The notes under the pieces are model-generated. The model was not told the origin of the DNA, ran no database searches, and saw only the letters and a list, made by a program, of their open reading frames with translations. The position numbers and the translations under genes were made by a program. Positions 33,620 to 43,445 of a stretch of DNA of 64,000 nucleotides are shown here, piece after piece (the first letter of the stretch is position 1; the number at the start of each line of letters is the position of its first letter). This DNA is from Amborella trichopoda (lineage: Eukaryota > Streptophyta > Magnoliopsida > Amborellales > Amborellaceae), in NCBI RefSeq assembly GCF_000471905.2, contig NW_006498435.1, positions 1,581,882 through 1,645,881 of the forward strand. The letters run 5' to 3'.

Positions 33620-35802
33620 CTTTCAGCCATGTCCACCCTTATTCTTCCATTTTTACTCACAGTGCCCTTTCGGGGTTTTCACTGTTCTTGGGTATTTATT
33701 TTCATGAAACTCTTTTATTCATGGTTTCGTCACCATGCCCTTTCGTCATTTTTACTCATAGTGTTCCCTTGTCCAGGTACACACTATGCCTATTATTTTT
33801 TCTTTTTTTTTTGTGAAGGTGTGTTTAAGGTCATGCCTTCGAGATCTGTACGAAGCCTTTTATCTTCATGTGGCTAGGATGTGAACTACAGTTTAAGGTC
33901 ATACAGCTGGACCATGGTGGTGATGAATGGCAGTATGTAGAGGCCATGGAGTGAGTATGATGGTGGTTTTGACTCACTTTGGGGAGATGACACGAGGCTA
34001 CCTGTGAAAGATGGATGATGTATGGATGGAAGGTCGAAAGGCGGTGACCCACTAGCTGTCGACAAGTATGGATGGTGGGATGCTTCGCCGTTATGTGAGC
34101 ATGGGTGAGACTCACTGGGGAATGATGAATGGTAATGGAGGGAGATGGATTTACTGAGGAGGTGCTAAAGGTGATGCATGCACATGGATGAGTCAGTTAG
34201 GGATAACGTGAATGCAGATGCACGTAAAGGGTGTGTGCACGTGTGTGAGGGTATATTTAAGGTCATGCCTCCAGGACCTATGCAAACAGTTTAATGTCAT
34301 GCGGCCAGGATGTGCACTATGATTTAAGGTCATATAGCTTGGACCGTGGTTATGTAGTTTAAAATCATGCAACTAGGACCATGCAGGTTAAGGTTGTGCA
34401 ACTAGACCTCTGCTACAGTTTACGGTCATATAGTTTGGATTATGGTGCGAAGCCTTTTAATGTCAGGCAGTCAAAACGTGCACTATAGTTTAAGGTCATA
34501 TAGTTTAGACCATGGTTATGCAATTTTAAAGTCATCCAACTAGGACCATGCAGTTTAAGGTCATGCAACTAGACCTCCGCTACAGTTTAAGGTCATATAG
34601 TTTGGACAATGGAGTTTAGGGTCGTGCACCTAGACCAAGGCTGTGTGGTTTAAGGTCATGCAGCACGGACCAAGATTATGCAATTTAAAGTCATGCAGCT
34701 AAGACCATGCAGTTTAAGGTCATGCAACTAGACCTTCGCTATAGTTTAAGGTCGTATAGTTTGGACCATGCTCTTTAAGGTGGTGCACCTAGACCAAGGC
34801 TGTGCAGTTTAAGGTCATGCAGCACTGACCAAGGCTATGCAATTTAAGGTCATGCAGCACAGACCATGGTGTAGGTCACCTAGTAGGTGAAGCTTTATGG
34901 GGGATAGGTCTGTGGACAGTAATTTGACTCCTTGGGGGTAAAATGACAGTAGGGGTTCAGATGGGAAGCTAACTTCACTGAGGATTAGGGGACAAATATG
35001 ACTCCCTAAGGTGAAAGATGGAATTTCATGGGGAATAGGTTCATGGAAGGTAACCTGACTGTTGGGGATAATATAGCTTGGTAAACGACTGACCCATAGG
35101 GGATTGAAGGTGTAAGCACGACCCTAACTCTGCTGGGGATCAATGGGCTACAGTACGGGTGTAATTCCTACTTGGTATGAGGGATAGTGGCTTGCTTCTG
35201 ACTCCATTGGGAATGACCAGTCGTGGCCTGGGTGGAATGGCCTGGATGGTACTCCACTAAAGATGACAGAGGTTACGACTTTGATGCAACTCCACTAGGG
35301 ATAGTGGTAGAATACTCACAGTGATGATGAAGTTTAGACATGTGCAGCACTAGCCACGGACAACAGCAACATACGCGGTGATTGTCATTGGTGCACATAA
35401 CGCTAGCAGGAGCGGCGCTGGCATGCACGGAAGTGGTCACTGGGGGCAATAGTACTGGCATCTGCAGCATTGGTTGCACGCGGTGTTAGTCACGCTCGAT
35501 GATACAGAACACAGTCATCATTTAGCCTGTGTTCAGGCCTCGGGCTTGGGCATTGTCCGGTCCGTCTGAAGGTCGGTGCTAGGCGTTGCACAAACGGCGG
35601 TAAGCCTCTGTTCAGGCCTCGGGTCTGAGCCCGACCCGGTCCAGCCTATCTACAGGTTGGTGCTTGGCGTTGCACGCTCGATGGTAAGCCTCTATTCAGG
35701 CCTCGGGTCTGAGCCCGACCCAGTCCGGCCCATCCCCGATTAGCCTTCAGGGTCCTGTCTAGTATTCTTGCTTTGTGAGGGGTACCTGGGTGAAGCTTCG
35801 CC
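33620..35802. other. Upstream region of the outer element's antisense cassette
   Basis: Inverse relative of 25,830-29,388 in the nested element. It contains the ttactcacagtgcccttt block and then an array of tttaaggtcatgca words (34,250-34,870). Single-copy homologues of the 770-bp unit (34,880-35,400) and a block with repeated caggcctcgggtctgagcccg (35,530-35,730) follow. No coding sequence recognised. Confidence 0.65.
34250..34870. repeat. Array of tttaaggtcatgca words
   Basis: Degenerate tandem units around tttaaggtcatgcaactagacc and catatagtttggaccatgg. Inverse-complement kin of the array at 28,438-29,160. Confidence 0.7.
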
Positions 35803-35810
35803 TATATAAG
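35803..35810 (+). promoter_or_regulatory. TATA box of the outer element's antisense cassette
   Basis: TATATAAG within CCTATATAAGGGG, identical to the PMD cassette TATA at 25,816-25,823. It fires rightwards, antisense to the outer element. Confidence 0.6.
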
Positions 35811-35859
35811 GGGATTAATCCCAGTTTTCACTATATTTATCTCAAGTAAAATAGTAACC

Positions 35860-36213
35860 ATGAGAGAGAGGAAAGGACTTCCGACGAGAACTCCGATGTC
35901 AGCAGAGTACTCAGGTGAGGGTTTGCAGGCAGTCTGGCAAGCAGGAGAAGGTTCCGACTGTGAGGTGAGAGCACCTGCAGGGAAGACAGGGATAGTCGCA
36001 GTGGTTGTTGTCACCGGAATTGAGGGACAAGCAGCTTGCCGAGGCGAACTGAGGTTCCGACAATCATTCTTGGGATACTGGAGAGGTGGGAAAGAGGCAA
36101 GCGAGGGACGCCGGGGCATTTCCATGGATTTACGGTTGTTTCCCGATGGTTTTTCGTCACCGGGGAGTAGTGGAAGAGTAGCAGCGGTGAGCGGAAGTAT
36201 TTTTCGACGTTAG
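35860..36213 (+). other. Open leader frame downstream of the cassette TATA box (unrecognised)
   Basis: 117 codons starting about 50 bp after the TATA box, purine-rich at first and then G/R/S-rich with a Val run (IVAVVVVTG). No family recognised and no counterpart frame in the nested copy, so coding is doubtful. A moderately similar nucleotide leader exists in the nested copy. Confidence 0.3.
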
Positions 36214-36889
36214 GAAGTAGTGGAACAGGTGTCACAGTTGGTTTCCAGCGAGCAGGGAGACGGTTTCCCGGTGGGCAACCAAAGGTTGCAGAGAAAGTGA
36301 GCAGCCATAGAAAGTCGTACAGGCATGAGAAGACGAAAGGTTGCCGGGGATTCGAGTCGTCGTAGGAAAATGAGGAGTCTCGGGAAAGTGCACAATTGCC
36401 GAGGAGACAGAAGGGTCGCGAGGATTCGAGTCATCGCAAGAAAACAAGGAGTCTCAAGAGAGTGCACAATTGCCAAGGAGATGAAGGGTCGCGGGAAAGT
36501 GAAAGGTCATCGTCACGAGCAAACATGTGCAGCGACAGTGAACACAGCCGTCGTTACCTCTTTGTCCAACACAGTTGGCGTTACCCCTCTAAGTCACTGC
36601 CAGTGTTAGTCCTCAAGAAGCGTAACTGGAGTTGGGCTTTAGAGACACAAGCGGTGCTAGCCTCACACGGTGCTTATCCGTGCCTCAGTCCCGCATAGCC
36701 AGCGACATGATGCATACGGTGTTGATCACGTGCGGCGGTGGCCGTTCACTTGACGATCCTTTCATGAACGGCAATAAGTTGCTTCCGACTATGGTTATTC
36801 TAGGCAAAGAGTTGCGTGCGATGATTGTCACACACATCGATGACTTGGGTAGACAAAGGGCAATGACCAATGGTAAGGCCGGGTTTATG

Positions 36890-37057
36890 ATTCTTGTTGA
36901 AAGTCAGGTCCTCCAGCACAACAGTGAAATCCATGTTGTTTTGTGGAAGGGAACTCACTGTGAAACGGGTATCCTCTCCATCATAGGCTAGTTCCTTGCC
37001 AGAGAAGTCTGCTTTGTATGTATGATATACTCGATCAAAGCGCTTCCACTTTTGGCC
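36890..37057 (-). pseudogene. Captured Argonaute (AGO4/6/9-clade) N-terminal domain fragment
   Basis: Inside an open frame (37,204-36,800), residues 50-105 read like the N-terminal domain of a plant AGO4-clade Argonaute. There is a basic GQKWKRFDRVYHTY segment, then FSGKELAYDGEDTRFTVSSL and PQNNMDFTVVLED. The GK(E/D)(L/F)AYDGE, FTV..LP and FTVVLED blocks are the family's landmarks in that order and spacing. Such proteins bind 24-nt siRNA and guide RNA-directed DNA methylation. Only about 56 residues are present: the PAZ, MID and PIWI domains are missing. Residues before and after lose similarity, as expected for one captured exon. The flanks are 40-bp repeats on one side and unrecognised sequence on the other. 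It cannot make an Argonaute. The identification rests on pattern memory, not a search. Confidence 0.65.
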
Positions 37058-37059
37058 TG

Positions 37060-37255
37060 TAATTGTCCTCTTTTCCTCAGATGCAAGAGCAGCATTGTGT
37101 TTAACTCTCCTCTTTTCTTCTGATGTGAGAGGAATTTTTAGCCTGTAACCGTCCTCTTTTCCTCTGATGGAAGAGCGATGCTGTCTTCTTTTCCTCATAT
37201 GCAAGAATAGAGCCTTAGCGTAGTCGTTCTCTTTTCCTCAGATGCAAAACATTTG
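37060..37255. repeat. ~40-bp repeat beside the Argonaute-like fragment
   Basis: About five imperfect units containing cctcttttcctcagatgcaag (37,065 onwards), spaced roughly 35-45 bp apart. Confidence 0.6.
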
Positions 37256-37302
37256 TAACCTCCCTAATACTGGGCTTTTTGGCTTGTAACACTCTCTAAT
37301 GC

Positions 37303-37308
37303 AATAAA
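37303..37308 (+). terminator. Poly(A) signal candidate downstream of the cassette
   Basis: AATAAA inside gcaataaaaag, followed by a T-rich stretch, about 1.5 kb downstream of the TATA box at 35,803. It would close a plus-strand transcript that crosses the Argonaute-like fragment in antisense. Could be chance. Confidence 0.35.
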
Positions 37309-37429
37309 AAGAATTAAACCTTGTTTGAATTGTTTGCTTGTTTTCCTTTTACTGTCTTTTTTTTAACTCTTTGTTATTTGTGCATTGAGTCTTTTTGAGC
37401 ATGCATCATGGGTAGTATTTCTTTTGGTG

Positions 37430-38690
37430 TCACTCATTGATAGGGGGCATTGCCTCCTTTCCATCAGGATGTGCCAGTATGTAAGCTCCATTTGGAGCGA
37501 CCTTGCGCCGTCCATGCATAACAATCGACCTTTTGATAGCTAGAACCAGATCTCCACGGGCGAATGAGCGAACCTTGACTAACTTGTCAAAGGCTCTCTT
37601 CATTCTCCCTTGATTGTACTCAAGATTCTACTGAGCTTGCTATCTGTTTTCATCAAGCACATCCAATTCTTGATAGTGAAGCTTGACTCTCATCTTCAGT
37701 CAGTCCTTGATGTATGGTGACTTGTAACGAGGGTAGTTGAATCTCGAGGGGTAAGACTGCCTCACCTCCATAGACTAAGGAATAGGGAGTGGAATCAGTG
37801 GCACTTCGTGTGGTAGTGCGATAGGCCAACAACGCTTTAGGAAGTTTCTCGTGCCAGTTCTTCTTTGTCTTCGATACCGATTTCCTGAAAACATTGCACA
37901 AGGTCTTATTGAAAGCCTCAGCTAATCTGTTGGCCCGAGGGTGGTACATAGTTGAGTACTTCCACTTGAAACCAAACTGGTTAACCAAGCGATCGATGTG
38001 ATGACTTCTAAACTGGGGGTCGTTGTCAGATATAATCTGGTCAAGCACTCCGAACCAATAGATGATGTGATGTCGCACGAAATTTGCTATTGTGGTCTTA
38101 GGAACTTGCTTAAGGAAGACCGCTTCAGCCCACTTGGAGAAATAATCTATTCCAGCTAGAATAAAGACATGACCCATTGCCAAAGGAGGGTCAGTAGGTC
38201 TTATAATGTCCATACCCCATTGTGAGAAGGACCATGATGCCACTGTAGGGTGTAAGGGTTCTGGAGGCTTATGAATAAGGCTCGAGTGTATTTGACACAC
38301 CTGACACTTCTTGGCATAATTTAAGGAATTTGCAATCATCGCAGGCCAATAGTACCCCAATCTGTGTATTCGTTCATAGAGCTTCGGGCCAGACTGTTGT
38401 AGTCCACAGATGCCTGAGTGTACTTCTTCCAACACCTTGTTTGCTTCTTGCGCGTCCACACATCTAAGAAGAATACTGTCAAATGATCGTCTGAAGAGAG
38501 CATCTCCTTCAAGGAGAGTATACTTGGTAGACATTCGATGCACATTGTTGCGCTCGACATGATCTTCCAAGAGTCTACCATATTTTATAAAATTAATGAT
38601 GGGCTCTCTCCAATCTTCTACCTGTTCGACTTCCGCACAAATTGGGTCAAAGAATTCCTATTCCCGTTTTTTAACCTTAGCTCCTTGACT
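37430..38690 (-). pseudogene. Ty3/Tat-type integrase
   Basis: The central frame (38,570-37,653, 305 codons) is open. It begins after a pre-integrase block that lies in another frame (EVEQVEDWREPIINFIKYGR, about 38,580-38,640). The zinc-binding part shows H51, C89 and C92, while the second His is replaced in GLQQSG. The catalytic core keeps D121 (QWGMDII), D182 (ISDNDPQF) and E218 (RLAEAF), an intact D..D(35)E triad. After a frame change the C-terminal part (RMKRAFDKLVKVRSFARGDL) runs to a stop at 37,430. The enzyme would join element cDNA to host DNA. Missing zinc ligand and frame breaks make activity unlikely. It belongs to the outer element, which has lost everything upstream. Confidence 0.85.
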
Positions 38691-38716
38691 CTGTACCATT
38701 TTGTGTCCAGTCTAAT

Positions 38717-39668
38717 AACTTCGGATCGATAATATGCTCGTTCATCGATGTTTCTTTCGTGATTTCTTCACTAGATCACACTAAGCATGCCGTCATGATC
38801 ACGTGGCAACAAACGCAGCTCGATTTCTTGACCGGAACCTGGAATTTTACCGCCAAAATTTACAGTTATTTTATTGGCTTCATGTTCGAAATCTGACCAT
38901 TCATCATCTACAGGGTTTGGAACAAAGATAACCTTAGACCTTACACACACGATGGAACTGGTCTAGTGTCAATCCGATGCGCGAGCATCGTGATTTGGTC
39001 GTTCGAATGAGGCGTGTCGCTGCTGATTTTCCTGCATCTTTCTTCATGGATCGACAAATTCTCTCTGGCTTTTCTCCCTGTTCGGGTGTCGTCACGAGAC
39101 GTGCCACGTATCGAAACGTTCGTCTTGACGAGACGAACACGCTCACAAAATTTGAACACGATTTGACTCGGGACGAATGAGATATGGACCCCAAAAGTCA
39201 CTGCCCGAGACTGTAAAAATGGTCACATTTAATGGTGATTTGGTGCAGGGAGGGCGCATAGGAATACTGTGCAGCCTACCTCTTTTTGGTCTTTTACCCA
39301 TAACTTTGTTCTGGAATACACAATTAAGCTGAAATTTGACCCATAGGGGTTTTCAATCGTGTCGAATCTAATGGTGGTGGTCCCATACCAATTTAATGCA
39401 CCAAAAATATAGTTCTAGTTACAGGGTCTGTTTCAGGGTGTTAGAGACTAATTTTTCTAAAAGTGTTTCTTTATTTGCACTTCCTTAGGCATGTCGGATT
39501 GCGACAAAACTTGACAGGTGGCATTTTGAAGTACTTAAGAACATTCTGGCTCATTCTAGGGCATATTTGAGACTATCAAGAATTCTACTATATGTTAAGG
39601 CTTTATTGACCGGTTTCTCTTTTTATTTCGCATCAAGGACCCAAGGTGTTGATAAATGTCTTCAAACA
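38717..39668 (-). repeat. Truncated 5' LTR of the outer Ty3 element
   Basis: Minus-strand LTR beginning TGTTTGAAGACATTTATC at 39,668, parallel to 10,010-10,991. Only the first 950 bp or so survive. At about 38,705-38,717 it joins the pre-integrase coding region directly, so an internal deletion removed the rest of the LTR, PBS, gag, protease, RT and RNase H. The sequence right of 39,668 is not purine-rich, which fits an outer 5' edge. Confidence 0.8.
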
Positions 39669-39689
39669 AGGAGGTCTCACGTAATTTAT

Positions 39690-40514
39690 ATGGGGTAAAT
39701 ATATCATCTATCTCTTACTAAAAAAAGGAGATAAAGATGAGCCACTTTTAAGGGGCTAAGGGATATCCTTTCCATATTGATCTTTATCCCATTGACCTAT
39801 TATAAAAGAAATCACATGAGGGGTTTGCTTTTTCTCTTGTTTGGGTCAACTTTTGGGGCACACCTCTTTTGGGTTATTTCTTTGTGCAGGTGTATTTTTA
39901 TTTTGCATAGAAGAAGCACCTCTCTTGGGTTATTTTTTTGGGCGAAAGAAGAGAAACTTATCCTCCTCTTAGAGAGAAGAAGAGAGAGAGAGAGATTTAT
40001 GATTCTCTGAGAGAGAAGAAGAAGAGAGAGTTATCCTTCTTCTTAGAGAGAAAAAGAAGATAAAAGAGTGTCAGTGATCCTCTTCTTAAACCTTTTCTTT
40101 GTAAAGAGAGAAAAGAGAGAGAAGGGAAGAAAAAGAGAGAACCCTCTTTTTAGAGAGAGAAAGCCTCCAGAAAGAAAAGAAGTCTCTGAGACATAAAAGA
40201 ACTTCAGAGAAAAAACCTAAAGACAAGTCTCTAAAGGAAATCAATGATCCAAAGGAAATTGTTTCTTGAAAGACTATTCTAACTATTGAGTTAATGGTTG
40301 ATTTGTCTCTTTCTTCCATAGATATAACTTAAAAAGGTGCACCACGTAAAATCTCGGTGCCAATAAGTTATTTGGTTTAATTTGCATGCTTTTCCACTCA
40401 TACGCACACACACACACACACCTCGTCTTTGGCATATTTTTGTGTCCCTTATATCCACGTTCTGTTGTGCACATCCGCATTTGTGCGAGAGCGCTCTAAT
40501 TGAGTGACTCCAAC
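39690..40514 (+). repeat. 5' LTR of a further, plus-strand element (left end uncertain)
   Basis: Recognised from its right end, tccaaca, two bases before an initiator-Met PBS. It contains a TATA-like tattataaaag near 39,800 and a GA-rich tract (39,960-40,160). An (AC)n microsatellite lies at 40,405-40,423. The left boundary is not defined: I place it just right of the outer Ty3 element, and no matching 3' LTR was found in the window. Confidence 0.5.
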
Positions 40515-40516
40515 AA

Positions 40517-40528
40517 GTGGTATCAGAG
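40517..40528 (+). other. Initiator-Met tRNA primer-binding site
   Basis: TGGTATCAGAGC, the classic plant LTR-retrotransposon primer site complementary to the 3' end of initiator methionine tRNA, two bases after the LTR end. Confidence 0.85.
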
Positions 40529-41590
40529 CTTTGTTCCCTGAGCATAACCTACTCTTGTGAATATGCTCATGAAGACGACAAGGTTCAGTATCTCGTAATT
40601 AATCCTACTCTTTGATCATAGTCATTACTCCTAGCTATACCCCGATTTTGACTTTTTATTAATTGAGCTTTTGGGATTGTTTTGGGACGTGTCGTCAGTC
40701 AAGACTATCGCTAAGTTCCCACTATACAAAGAAGGTCTTGATCAACGGATCATTATAAAAATGAATTGCCACTATACAAAGAAGGTAATGACTAATGGAC
40801 CGTTAGTCACCACCTTAACCAACAGTGAATCACTTTAACTGCCAGTTGACTAACAGTGACTCTCTGACCGATGACGCATAGCTTAACGGATGAGTGATAG
40901 CTGACCTACGGGTGATAGCAAACCAACGAGTGATAGCTAACCGATGGGGGATAACCGTAACAGAATGGTGAATAGCCGAAAGGGTGTGAAAGACAGTGTA
41001 TGGATTTAAGATGAATTCTAGTATAGGGAGCAAGATGATATCGCTTTTATGAGAATAATTGGATCATCTAGAAGAAAATATGGAAGATCTATTATACTGT
41101 AGGGACTTGTACACACTAAAGTTCATAAAATTAAATGACATGCTCATTTAATATGCACATTAATTTAAAATGAAGGTTACGAGGTAAGCTATTATAAAAT
41201 GACTGGTTGAACGCTACTTTAATATGCATGCTCAATTCATTTAATATGCATGCTAATTTGACTAGTTGAGGCCCGCTCAAAGAAAGGAACAAAGATTGTG
41301 CCACATTGAAAATACAAGGCAGGTTAAGTTAATATAACATGAAGATTACCAGTTAAAGATGCACGAGCATGATGCGTGGAAGTCGCTTTAATGAGTTCGC
41401 ATGGGAGGAGTTCTTGTGTTCGGATCGTGATGCCATCAATTCGAATCAATCCGAATCGTGACATCATCAATTCAATTTTTTAAAATAAATCGCCCGGATC
41501 CTGGTTTATTAGCGGATCAGGAACGGTGCCACTGATACCCGTCCAGATCACCCGGTTTCGAATCGAATTGGTGATTTTCTAAACACTGGT
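40529..41590. other. Internal remnant, no coding sequence recognised
   Basis: Follows the PBS but shows no Gag. Short imperfect repeats occur: ccactatacaaagaaggt twice at 40,715-40,790, and gatagctaaccgatggg-type words at 40,890-40,960. There is an AT-rich stretch, then a region with repeated aatccgaatcgtgac words near 41,440. Confidence 0.45.
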
Positions 41591-41872
41591 TGGGACCATG
41601 GATGTCCCATTCGTGTTCTTCACACCCATGCGTCAGTCCTCCTTCGGTGAAGCATTGGCTAACCTGAGTACAATGGGAAGAGAGGCAGAAAAGCATAAGT
41701 CAATCAGCAACCATCCAATGCTAAGCCCAAGCACATGTCCTGGCTGCATGTCGACCTTGTCCTATGTAGTAGGCCACTTCAAGTAGTCTTAACTTATCAC
41801 AATTCTCACCGACATGCTATGAGCAGTAGCCATGGTCTCGGCAAGAGTAAGGCAAACACTGCCCACAAGATC

Positions 41873-42190
41873 TCATCAGTTGTTGCTCATAAACCGGCGA
41901 TTGAGAGTCTTCACTACTCTAGCTTATTTGGCTCGTCAGTTACTGTCCATAGGCCGGCGATTGAGTTCCTTCGTGACTCTAGATCACTTGGCTCATCAGT
42001 TGCTACCTATAAGCTGGCAGTTATGAGACTTTGCGACTCTAGCTCGCTTGGCTAGTCAGTTGTTGCCCATAGTCCGGTGGTTAAGAGTCTCAACTCTGAC
42101 ACGCTCAGCTCGCCTTCTATTGTGCATAGTGGTTAGGAGTCTTCATGACTCTAACTCGTTTGGCTCGCCTTCTACTGCTCATAGGAAAGT
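41873..42190. repeat. 60-bp (20-codon) tandem repeat
   Basis: Four to five units starting with catcagttgttgctcat at about 41,875, 41,935, 41,995 and 42,055. Period 60 bp, a multiple of three, so the plus-strand frame stays open across it. Similar in style to the 66-bp array that follows. Confidence 0.75.
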
Positions 42191-42249
42191 AGTTGAACAT
42201 TTTCGCGACATCAACCTGTGCTGTTCCAAGTACTTCAAAAATTGACGGC

Positions 42250-43020
42250 GATTAGTCTTCCTTGTGATACTAAACCCACCGGCTTGCATCCCAAGTACTC
42301 CAACCATCAACATGCGGTTAGTATTTTTTGTGTTGCTAATCCCACCGGCTAGTAACACCGGCTCGTGCTCCAAGTACTCTGACCATCAATCGGCGGTTAG
42401 TCTTCCTTGTGATATTAACCCCACCGGCTCATGTCCCAAGTACTCAGACCATCAATTGACGGTTAGTCTTCCTTGTGTTATTAACCCTAGTGGCTCACGT
42501 TCCAATTACTCTGACCATCGACTGGTGGTTAGTCTTACTTTTGCTACTAACCCCACTGACTCGCGTCCCAAGTACTCTGACCATCGACCGATAGTTAGTC
42601 ATCCTTGTGTTATTATCCCCACTGGCTCGTGTCCCAAGTACTCTGACCATCGACCGACGGTTAGTCGTCCTTGTATTACTAGCCCCACCGGTTTGTGTCT
42701 TAAGTACTCTAGCCGTCGACAAACAGTTAGTCTTGTGTTACAAACCCCATCAGCTCGCATCCCAAGTACTCCAACTATTGACTGGTGGTTAGTCTTCCTT
42801 GTGTTACTAACCCCCACCATTTCGCGTCCCAAGTACTTCGACCATAGACTAGCAGTTAATCTTCCTTGCGTTACTAACCCCATCAGCTCACGTCCCAAGT
42901 ACTCCGACCATCGACCCGTGGTTAGTCTTCCTTGTGTTACTAACCCCACCAGCTCGCGCTCCAAGTACTCCGACCATTGACAGGCGGTTAGTCTTCCTTG
43001 TGATTCTAACCCCACTAACT
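42250..43020. repeat. 66-bp (22-codon) minisatellite
   Basis: The word ccaagtactc recurs at 42,370, 42,436, 42,502, 42,568, 42,634, 42,700, 42,762, 42,829, 42,895 and 42,961, mostly 66 bp apart, with one shorter and one longer step that compensate. Eleven to twelve units. The frame 42,264-42,980 stays open for 238 codons, reading a 22-residue unit around CPKYSDHRP.VSLPCVINPT. No family recognised. Confidence 0.85.
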
Positions 43021-43103
43021 CACTCCGATTCACTCATGCCCCGGCTGTTGTACATCCTCGAGATGTCAACACCCCTTGTCCTAATTGTATTAACCAACAA
43101 CTC

Positions 43104-43445
43104 ATGAGTACCAATACTCGGAGCATCGACCGGTTCAGGGCTGATTATCCCCTGACGGTTGATTGTTTTTGTGACCTGAACTTTCATAGTCTAACTCAAA
43201 GTGATGGCGAGCCAATCTATATCCTGACAGCTCGGTCAAAGAAATATATGCGAGGTCAAAAGGTACATGTTCAGGCAGTTCATAAACACGCACAAGAGGT
43301 CCTTGACCGATACGTTTGCGAAAGAGCCCAAATAGACAACCGACCGAACGATTGTTCGATGGTTGAGATATTAGCAGGATTCATGAACATAAAGCCTATC
43401 AAGAGTACACATGATTCGAGAGATTATCTCTCTGAAATCATGTAA
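43104..43445 (+). other. Unrecognised 113-codon frame before the gag
   Basis: Open frame of mixed, protein-like composition (YPLTVDCFCDLNFHSL, then HKHAQEVLDRYVCERAQ) that overlaps the start of the gag region in another frame. It may be the N-terminal part of the same retroelement product. No domain recognised. Confidence 0.3.

Larger units (their letters stand above)
7242..39668 (-). mobile_element. Outer Ty3/Tat-like LTR retrotransposon, split by a nested relative
   Basis: Reading on the minus strand, the element has a truncated 5' LTR (39,668-38,717), an integrase region (38,690-37,430), an Argonaute-like fragment and a repeat-rich internal region (37,4xx-33,620). It resumes beyond the nested insertion at 11,868-10,992 and ends in a complete 3' LTR (10,991-7,242). 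Removing 11,869-33,619 restores continuity with the matching sequence at about 29,375-29,420 in the nested relative, which shows both halves are one element. Gag, protease, RT and RNase H are missing: the 5' LTR breaks straight into the pre-integrase region near 38,700. Candidate 5-bp flanks (ataag at 7,237-7,241; aggag at 39,669-39,673) match only 3 of 5, so the outer target duplication is eroded or not real. Confidence 0.8.

Noticed and set aside
36632-36991. Plus-strand 119-codon frame overlapping the Argonaute-like fragment
   Set aside because: It is the antisense shadow of the fragment and has no similarity of its own that I recognise.
42495-43033. Minus-strand frames through the 66-bp array
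   Set aside because: Because the unit is a codon multiple, several frames stay open by construction. Openness is not evidence for a gene on that strand.
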